From Allobosea sp. CS1GBMeth4 (lineage in GTDB: Bacteria > Pseudomonadota > Alphaproteobacteria > Rhizobiales > Beijerinckiaceae), in NCBI RefSeq assembly GCF_900185715.1, contig NZ_FYAS01000014.1, forward strand, positions 62,001-126,000: a stretch of 64,000 nt of DNA, given 5' to 3'. A model generated the notes under the pieces. It was given only the letters and a program-made list of their open reading frames with translations. It was not told the DNA's origin and did not search any database. Below, piece by piece: positions 58,541 to 64,000 of the stretch; the stretch's first letter is position 1, and each line of letters starts with the position of its first letter. The position numbers were made by a program, and so were the translations under genes.

Positions 58541-60036
58541 CGCCGATGGCGGTCAGGCTTTCGCGCGCGACTCTGGCCGCCGTCGCCGGCTCCGCTGCCG
58601 TCCCGCAATACCGGCCGCAGCTTCTCTCGCCCGGCATCGTCCATATCGGCGTCGGCAATTTCCACCGCGCGCATCAGGCGGTCTATCTCGACGAGCTCTT
58701 CGAACGGGGGCTCGACCGCGACTGGGCGCTGATCGGCACCGGCATCCGCGAGGACGACGCCAGGATGCGGAGCGATCTCGCGGCGCAGGACTTCCTCACC
58801 ACGGTGGTGACGCAGGAAGCCGGTTTCTCGCAAGCCCGCATCATCGCGCCGATGCTCGATTTCATCGCCCCGGGAGAGAGCGAAACCGTGCTCGCGCGCC
58901 TGGCCGACCCGCGCATCCGCATCGTCTCGCTGACCGTCACCGAAGGCGGCTACCATGTCGACCCGGCGACCCAGGCCTTCGCTGGCGACGATCCCGACAT
59001 CGCCGCCGATGCCGCCGACCGGCTGCGACGCCCGAAGACCGCCTTCGGGCTGATCGCCGCGGCACTGCTGCGGCGCCGGGCGGCCGGCGTCGCGCCCTTC
59101 ACGGTGATGTCCTGCGACAATCTCCCCGGCAACGGCCATGTCGCGCGGGAGACGGTCGCCGGCCTGGTCGAGCTGGTCGACCGTTCGGACGCCGCCTGGA
59201 TCCGCGAGACCGTCGCGTTCCCCAACGGGATGGTCGACCGGATCACGCCGGCGACGACGCAGCGCGAGCGCGAGCGGCTGCTGGCGGATTTCGGCATCGA
59301 CGATCGCCGCCCGGTCTTCTGCGAGGATTTCCGGCAATGGGTGCTGGAGGATCGGTTTCCGGCCGGCCGCCCGCGGCTGGAGGAGGTCGGCGTCCAGTTC
59401 GTCGCCGATGTCGCCCCGTTCGAGCTGATGAAGATCCGGATCCTGAATGGCGGGCACGCCGCGATCGCCTATCCGGCCGGCCTGCTCGGCATCCGCTTCG
59501 TCCACGAGGCGATGCAGGACCCGCTGATCGCCCGTTTCCTGTCACGCCTGCTCGCCGAGGAGGTGGTGCCGCTGGTGCCGCCTGTGCCGGGGACCGATCT
59601 GCGCGCCTACAGGCGGACGGTGGAGCGGCGGCTCGCCAATCCGACGATCGCCGACACGATCGGGCGCCTGTGCCGCGACGGCTCCGACCGCCAGCCGAAA
59701 TTCATCCTGCCGACGCTCCGCGACGCGCTCGCGACCGGGCGCGGGATCGACGGGCTCGCGCTCGTCTGCGCCTTCTGGTGCCGCTATTGTCATGGCGAGA
59801 GCGAGAGCGGCGCGCCGGTGACGGCCGAGGACCCGATCTGGCCCCGGCTGCGCGAGCGGGCCCGGATGGCGAAGGCCGAGCCGGCCGCCTGGCTCGGGAT
59901 GCGCGACATCTACGGCTCGCTCGCGCAGGAGCCGCGTTTCAGCGCCGCGTTCGGCGCGGCGCTGCGCGCCATCTGGGCCGAGGGGACGAGAGCGGTGCTG
60001 GAGCGCTACTGCGCGGCGGAGAGCACGCCGCCGTGA
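58537..60036 (+). CDS. mannitol dehydrogenase family protein
   Basis: A 499-residue long-chain polyol-specific dehydrogenase: NAD-binding IVHIGVGNFHRAHQAVYLDE, the mid-domain VMSCDNLPGNG and PNGMVDRITP motifs, and the catalytic ELMKIRILNGGHAAIAYPAG region with Lys-x5-Asn-x2-His. Family members oxidise mannitol, arabinitol, sorbitol or reduce fructuronate. The GTG at 58537 overlaps the GDPD stop (GTGA); an ATG at 58546 is an alternative. It would oxidise the alcohol freed by the GDPD enzyme. It ends the cluster B operon. Confidence 0.9.
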   Translation: MTPMAVRLSRATLAAVAGSAAVPQYRPQLLSPGIVHIGVGNFHRAHQAVYLDELFERGLDRDWALIGTGIREDDARMRSDLAAQDFLTTVVTQEAGFSQARIIAPMLDFIAPGESETVLARLADPRIRIVSLTVTEGGYHVDPATQAFAGDDPDIAADAADRLRRPKTAFGLIAAALLRRRAAGVAPFTVMSCDNLPGNGHVARETVAGLVELVDRSDAAWIRETVAFPNGMVDRITPATTQRERERLLADFGIDDRRPVFCEDFRQWVLEDRFPAGRPRLEEVGVQFVADVAPFELMKIRILNGGHAAIAYPAGLLGIRFVHEAMQDPLIARFLSRLLAEEVVPLVPPVPGTDLRAYRRTVERRLANPTIADTIGRLCRDGSDRQPKFILPTLRDALATGRGIDGLALVCAFWCRYCHGESESGAPVTAEDPIWPRLRERARMAKAEPAAWLGMRDIYGSLAQEPRFSAAFGAALRAIWAEGTRAVLERYCAAESTPP

Positions 60037-60097
60037 GGCCAAGGCCAGCGCCCAGCGCCGGAGCCTCGACAGGTCGGCCAAGACGCGCGCCACAGCG

Positions 60098-60133
60098 CCC
60101 AAAAAGCAAAAAGCGCCGGGAAACCCGACGCTT
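60098..60133 (-). terminator. rho-independent terminator of tRNA-Gly
   Basis: On the minus strand a 10-bp stem (AAGCGTCGGG/CCCGGCGCTT, one G-U pair) with loop TTT is followed by TTTTGCTTTTTGGG. It begins 29 bp past the tRNA 3' end. Confidence 0.8.
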
Positions 60134-60161
60134 ACGTGCCTCTCAAACCTTGAGAAATGTC

Positions 60162-60236
60162 TGGAGCGGGCGAAGGGATTCGAACCCTCGACCCCAACCT
60201 TGGCAAGGTTGTGCTCTACCCCTGAGCTACACCCGC
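60162..60236 (-). tRNA. tRNA-Gly (GCC)
   Basis: The minus strand forms a 75-nt cloverleaf: GCGGGTG acceptor strand, D arm TAGCTCAGGGGTAGAGCA, anticodon stem-loop with CAACC-TTGCCAA-GGTTG (anticodon GCC), T arm GAGGGTTCGAATCCCTT, and an encoded CCA end. The terminator lies just downstream. Confidence 0.95.
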
Positions 60237-60695
60237 ATCCGAGACAGTCGCGCCGGTGGCGCGGCCGGGTTATTGCCCCAAAGCGACGGGAAGCGCAAGC
60301 GCCTTGTTGCAATTTTCTGATGGTGGCGTGTCGGCCCGGCGAAACCGGCGTGAAAACCGCGTTGCGAGCGGGATGCCGGCCCGCCTCCCGCCGGGAGCGT
60401 GGCACGACGGGGAGAGGCCGGGCGCCAGAGCCCGTGGGTCGCGCTCCGAGTCGGGGCATGCCGGGGCCGGCTCGCCGCCGGCCGGGCCGCCAGCGAGCGG
60501 CTCGATCGCCGGCCGCCTCGCCTGCGGCGCTTGCCTGCGCCGGCCGGCGGGCTTAGAGCCGAACCGATCGGGCTCAGCCGGCCCGATCGGTGAACCCGTC
60601 CCGCCTCCCGCGCCCGGGGCCGTCCTGCCGATCGGCTTGCGATGCAGGCGGGCCGGGCGGCTTCGTTTCGCGCGTCCTGCCTGCTCCGGTCGACC
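60237..60695. other. 459-bp intergenic region with long inverted repeat
   Basis: Between tRNA-Gly and the prolyl-tRNA deacylase gene. Apart from the candidate tRNA promoter it holds a perfect 11-bp inverted repeat ACCGATCGGGC-N7-GCCCGATCGGT (60563-60591) and a further CCGATCGGCTTGCGATGC segment at 60629-60646 that resembles the repeat at 41822-41875. No open frame here has a recognisable product. Confidence 0.5.
60270..60298 (-). promoter_or_regulatory. possible promoter of tRNA-Gly
   Basis: Read on the minus strand, TTGCGC and CAATAA are separated by 17 bp and lie about 35 bp before the tRNA 5' end. The match to -35/-10 consensus is moderate. Confidence 0.35.
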
Positions 60696-61223
60696 ATGCC
60701 GACACCGCTCTCTCCCGACGCTCTCATCGCCAAGCTCGAAGGGCTCGGCATCGCGACGACGCGCCTCGACCATGTCGCGGTGTTCACGGTCGCCGAATCG
60801 AAGGAACTGCGCGGCAAGGTGCCGGGCCATCACACCAAGAACCTGTTCCTCAAGGACAAGAAGGGGCGGCTCTTCCTGGTCTCGGCGCTGGAGAGCACGC
60901 GCATCGACCTGAAGCGGCTGCACGAGCGGCTCGGCGCCAGCGGCCGGCTCTCCTTCGGCTCGGCCGAGCTGCTGATGGAGAAGCTCGGCGTGACGCCGGG
61001 CTCGGTGACGGCCTTCGCCGTTGCCAACGACCATGCGGGGGAGGTGACCATGGTGCTCGATGCCGCGCTGATGGACGGCGAGCGCCTGAACTTCCACCCG
61101 CTGGTCAACACGGCGACGCTCGGCATCGCACGCGACGACATGCTGGCCTTCCTGCGCGCGACCGGGCACGAGCCGATGATCGTCGCGCTGCCGGCGCCGC
61201 CGGACGATGGACAGAACGGCTGA
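60696..61223 (+). CDS. prolyl-tRNA deacylase (YbaK/ProX-type)
   Basis: A 175-residue free-standing editing domain related to YbaK and the ProRS insertion domain. Recognised segments are DHVAVFTVAESKELRGKVPGHHTKNLFLKDKKG with the catalytic Lys-type region, LSFGSAELLMEKLGVTPGSVTAFA, and FHPLVNTATLGI with the GxxxP-like loop. These ProXp enzymes hydrolyse Ala-tRNA(Pro) or Cys-tRNA(Pro). The ATG at 60696 starts the conserved domain. It stands alone, 88 bp before the thioredoxin gene. Confidence 0.9.
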   Translation: MPTPLSPDALIAKLEGLGIATTRLDHVAVFTVAESKELRGKVPGHHTKNLFLKDKKGRLFLVSALESTRIDLKRLHERLGASGRLSFGSAELLMEKLGVTPGSVTAFAVANDHAGEVTMVLDAALMDGERLNFHPLVNTATLGIARDDMLAFLRATGHEPMIVALPAPPDDGQNG

Positions 61224-61311
61224 AGCCACCCATGTAAGAGGCGGCGCGCTGCGGCGGCCATCCGGTTTCCAGATTTCCAAGACCGACAGATTGCTAGGTG
61301 AAGGACGAGCC

Positions 61312-62211
61312 ATGCTGGTCAACGGCGACGCGGCCCCGGCCAAGGGCCTGATCAAGGACACGACGACGCAGGGCTTCCGCCAGGACGTCATCGCCGAATC
61401 GATGAACCAGCCGGTGCTGGTCGATTTCTGGGCGCCCTGGTGCGGCCCGTGCAAGCAATTGACCCCGGTGATCGAGAAGGTGGTCGGCGAGGCCGGCGGC
61501 AAGGTCAAGCTGGTCAAGATGAACATCGACGAGCATCCGGCCATTCCGGGCCAGCTCGGCATCCAGTCGATCCCGGCGGTGATCGCCTTCCAGCGCGGCC
61601 AGCCGGTCGACGGCTTCATGGGCGCGCAGCCGGAGAGCCAGGTGAAGGCCTTCATCGAGCGCCTGGTCGGGCCGATGGGGCCGGGGCCGGTCGAGGAGGT
61701 GCTGGCCGCGGCGGCAGAGGCGCTGGAGGCGGGCGACGCCGCCGGCGCGAGCGAGCTCTATGCGCAGGTGCTGGCGGCCGAGCCGGAGAATGTCGCGGCG
61801 ATCGCCGGCATGGCGCGGCTGCATCTCGACGCCGCCGACATCGAGGGCGCCAAGGGCTTCCTCGCCATGGTGCCGGCGGCAAAGGCGCAGGATCCGGCGG
61901 TGGCGGCGGTCAGGGCCGCGGTCGAGCTCGCCGAGCAGGCCGCCTCGCTCGGCGACACGGCCGAGCTCGAGGCCAGGGTCGCGGCCAATCCGCGGGATCA
62001 TCAGGCCCGGTTCGACCTCGCTTTGGCGCTCAACGCGCGCGACAGGCGCGAGGAGGCGGTCGACCAGCTGATCGCGATCATCAAGGCCGATCGCGCCTGG
62101 AACGACGACGGCGCCCGCAAGCAATTGCTGCAGTTCTTCGAGGCCTGGGGGCCGATGGACGAGCACAGCGTCGCCGGGCGGCGCAAATTGTCGGGCCTGC
62201 TGTTTTCGTGA
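61312..62211 (+). CDS. thioredoxin-TPR co-chaperone (CnoX-like)
   Basis: A 299-residue protein: thioredoxin domain (residues about 15-120) with active site WCGPC in VDFWAPWCGPCKQLTPV, followed by a helical TPR-like half with repeated AAAEALEAGDAAGASELYAQVL and DHQARFDLALALNARDRREEAVDQL units. This is the CnoX/YbbN plan; CnoX guards proteins from oxidative aggregation and hands them to GroEL. Alphaproteobacterial members keep the CGPC motif as here. AAGGA precedes the ATG at 61312. It is followed 13 bp later by the LON-N gene. Confidence 0.9.
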   Translation: MLVNGDAAPAKGLIKDTTTQGFRQDVIAESMNQPVLVDFWAPWCGPCKQLTPVIEKVVGEAGGKVKLVKMNIDEHPAIPGQLGIQSIPAVIAFQRGQPVDGFMGAQPESQVKAFIERLVGPMGPGPVEEVLAAAAEALEAGDAAGASELYAQVLAAEPENVAAIAGMARLHLDAADIEGAKGFLAMVPAAKAQDPAVAAVRAAVELAEQAASLGDTAELEARVAANPRDHQARFDLALALNARDRREEAVDQLIAIIKADRAWNDDGARKQLLQFFEAWGPMDEHSVAGRRKLSGLLFS

Positions 62212-62224
62212 AGGGAGGCGCGCC

Positions 62225-62896
62225 ATGGGCATGAACGCGGTCTATTCCGGGCCGGAGGACTGCCCGGCGGTGATTCCGCTGTTCCCGCTCGCCGGCGCGC
62301 TGCTGCTGCCGCGCGGCCAGATGCCGCTCAACATCTTCGAGCCGCGTTACCTCAGCATGATCGACGACGCGCTGCGCTCGCACCGCGTCATCGGCATGAT
62401 CCAGCCGGAGCCGGAGACCGGGCGCCAGTCGCAGGTGCCGGCGCTGCTCCAGGTCGGCTGCCTCGGCCGGATCACCCAGTTCGCCGAGACCGGCGACGAC
62501 CGCTACATCGTCACGCTGACCGGGATCTCGCGGTTCCGCCTGGAGGAGGAGCTCTCCGTCGCGACCCCCTATCGACAGGGGCGCGTCGCCTATGACGGCT
62601 TCGCGACCGATTTCCAGGCGCGCGCCGGCGAGGAGGAGGTCGACCGCGCCGGCCTGCTCAAGGCGCTGCGCAGCTTCGCCAAGGCGAACGAGCTCAAGAT
62701 CGACTGGAAGGGCGTCAACGAGGCGCCGAACGAGGCGCTGGTCAACGCACTCTCGATGATGTGCCCGTTCGGCCCGCGCGAGAAGCAGGCGCTGCTCGAG
62801 GCCCCCAGCCTGAAGAGCCGGGCCGAGGTCCTGGTCGCGATCACCGAGATCGAGCTCGCCCGCGGCGGCTCCGACCCGGACACCACGCTGCAGTGA
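62225..62896 (+). CDS. LON peptidase substrate-binding domain protein
   Basis: A 223-residue protein consisting only of the N-terminal (PUA-like) domain of Lon: AVIPLFPLAGALLLPRGQMPLNIFEPRY, RVIGMIQPEP and VGCLGRITQFAETGDDRYIVTLTGISRFRL. The ATPase and protease domains are absent, as is normal for this family. Function is not established; the domain may bind unfolded segments, which would fit its operon with a CnoX-like chaperone. The end overlaps the next gene's GTG. Confidence 0.92.
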   Translation: MGMNAVYSGPEDCPAVIPLFPLAGALLLPRGQMPLNIFEPRYLSMIDDALRSHRVIGMIQPEPETGRQSQVPALLQVGCLGRITQFAETGDDRYIVTLTGISRFRLEEELSVATPYRQGRVAYDGFATDFQARAGEEEVDRAGLLKALRSFAKANELKIDWKGVNEAPNEALVNALSMMCPFGPREKQALLEAPSLKSRAEVLVAITEIELARGGSDPDTTLQ

Positions 62897-64000
62897 GCGC
62901 GGTTTCCCCGCCTGCCGCCGGCGACCAGCCGGCGAGCTATCCGCCGCGGCGCTCGGTCGTCGCCTGGATCTTCTTCGACTGGGCGGCGCAGCCCTTCTTC
63001 ACCCTCGTCACCACCTTCGTCTTCGCGCCCTTCTTCGCCGCGGCGCTGGCCCGCGACCCGGCGCAGGGCCAGGCGCTGTGGGGTTACGCGACCGGCCTCG
63101 CCGGGCTCGCCATCGCGCTGCTCTCGCCCCTGCTGGGCGGCATCGCCGACAGGACCGGCCCGCGCAAGCCCTGGATCGCGGTGTTCGGCGCGATGCTGGT
63201 CGCCGGCTCGGCGATGCTCTGGTACGCCAGGCCGGGCTCACCCTGGGCGGTGCCGATCGCGCTCGCCGGCTTCGTCGTCGGCACGATCGGCGCGGAATTC
63301 GCGACGATCTTCAACAATGCGATGATGACGCGGCTGGTGCCGCCGGAGCGGCTCGGGCGCCTGTCGGGCACCGGCTGGGCGGTCGGCTATCTCGGCGGGC
63401 TGGTCTCGCTGGCGCTGACCCTCGGCTTCCTCGCGGCCGATCCGCATACCGGCAGGACCCTGGCGGGGCTTGCGCCGCTGTTCGGGCTCGACGCGGCCGC
63501 GCGCGAGGGCGACCGCTTCTCGGGGCCGCTCACCGCGCTGTGGTTCGTGATCTTCGTCACGCCGATGTTCCTGCTGACGCCGGATTCGCCGCGAACCGGC
63601 ATCCCGCTCAGGCGGGCGGCGGCCGGCGGCTTCGCGCATCTCAGGGCGACGCTGGCCGAACTGCCCTCGCTGCCGGGGCTCGGCCGCTTCCTCCTCGCCA
63701 ACATGATCTATCAGGACGGGCTCGTCGCGCTCTTCGCCTTCGGCGGCATCTACGGCGCCGGCGTCTTCGGCTGGCAGACGATCGAGCTCGGGGTGTTCGG
63801 CATCCTGCTCACCGTCACCGGCACGCTCGGCGCCTGGGCGGGCGGCAAGCTCGACGACGCGATCGGCGGCAAGCGGGTGATCCTCGGAGCGATCGCCTGC
63901 CTGCTCTTCGCCTGCGTCGGCATTCTCTCGCTCGGGCCGGACCGCGTCGCCTTCGTCGTCGCGGCGGCGCCGGCCGTGCCGGGCGACGGGCTCTTCGCCT
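62893..64000 (+). CDS. MFS transporter, UMF1 family (truncated by window end)
   Basis: The frame is open from the GTG at 62893 (overlapping the LON-N stop as GTGA) to the window end, 369 codons. The product starts VVAWIFFDWAAQPFFTLVTTFVFAPFF, the FDWA motif of the UMF1/Atg22-like group, followed by LLGGIADRTGPRKPW, the loop 2-3 motif, and GTIGAEFATIFNNAMM. At least nine helices are visible. UMF1 members are poorly characterised efflux carriers. The C-terminus lies outside the window. Confidence 0.85.
   Translation, partial: MSAVSPPAAGDQPASYPPRRSVVAWIFFDWAAQPFFTLVTTFVFAPFFAAALARDPAQGQALWGYATGLAGLAIALLSPLLGGIADRTGPRKPWIAVFGAMLVAGSAMLWYARPGSPWAVPIALAGFVVGTIGAEFATIFNNAMMTRLVPPERLGRLSGTGWAVGYLGGLVSLALTLGFLAADPHTGRTLAGLAPLFGLDAAAREGDRFSGPLTALWFVIFVTPMFLLTPDSPRTGIPLRRAAAGGFAHLRATLAELPSLPGLGRFLLANMIYQDGLVALFAFGGIYGAGVFGWQTIELGVFGILLTVTGTLGAWAGGKLDDAIGGKRVILGAIACLLFACVGILSLGPDRVAFVVAAAPAVPGDGLFA

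Noticed and set aside
60162..60236. tRNA-Gly as an attachment site
   Set aside because: No integrase or duplicated 3' end is visible; neighbouring genes are housekeeping types.

Overview
The window is high-GC DNA (roughly two thirds G+C by eye) with gene families and regulatory sites typical of Hyphomicrobiales (Rhizobiales) Alphaproteobacteria: SciP, FlbD, CtrA-type promoters, a PmtA-type methyltransferase and a Sox thiosulfate-oxidation cluster. A thiosulfate-oxidising, flagellated soil or plant-associated genus such as Bosea would fit, but this is inference from gene content and no 16S gene is present. I see no phage, transposase, CRISPR array or plasmid functions; it reads as ordinary chromosome.

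Layout. 1-2.0 kb: end of an MlrC-type M81 peptidase gene, an enolase-superfamily dehydratase/racemase and tRNA-Met(CAU). 2.0-3.9 kb (minus): mnmA overlapping a PmtA-like methyltransferase. 4.1-16.9 kb: flagellar genes fliK-flgD, sciP, fliF-fliG-fliH-fliN-flbD and flhA, interrupted by an MFS transporter flanked by two paralogous small Tat-type proteins. 16.9-19.6 kb: XRE-cupin regulator, EamA exporter, LPG-synthase-type membrane protein. 20.1-23.9 kb: peptide-type ABC importer (binding protein plus two permeases, no ATPase). 24.2-26.4 kb: TonB-dependent siderophore receptor. 26.4-42.5 kb: Sox cluster with soxYZ-B-CD, cytochromes and SoxF on minus, soxAX on plus, a persulfide/sulfite detoxification set (TauE, persulfide dioxygenase-like MBL, YeeE/YedE proteins, DUF2892), two BigR/SqrR-type ArsR repressors, and soxS/soxW thioredoxins. 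42.5-43.4 kb: copZ and a DUF411 protein behind a MerR/CueR-type promoter. 43.6-60.0 kb: two adjoining Ugp-type ABC loci with three phosphodiesterases, an inositol-monophosphatase-like protein, a HAD phosphatase, two polyol dehydrogenases and two SorC-family regulators. 60.2-64 kb: tRNA-Gly(GCC), prolyl-tRNA deacylase, CnoX-like thioredoxin, LON-N protein and a truncated UMF1-type MFS gene.

How it works together. The flagellar block holds several layers of a Caulobacter-style hierarchy: near-consensus CtrA boxes of identical architecture before fliF and flhA, the CtrA inhibitor gene sciP, the sigma-54 activator flbD, and a sigma-54 promoter before fliK. The Sox block couples periplasmic thiosulfate oxidation to sulfur transport and persulfide sensing. 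The 43.6-60 kb region is the best candidate for an undescribed pathway: import of a phosphodiester-linked polyol, hydrolysis by GDPD and metallophosphoesterases, dephosphorylation, and oxidation by sorbitol/mannitol-type dehydrogenases, with the two halves carrying different candidate operator motifs.
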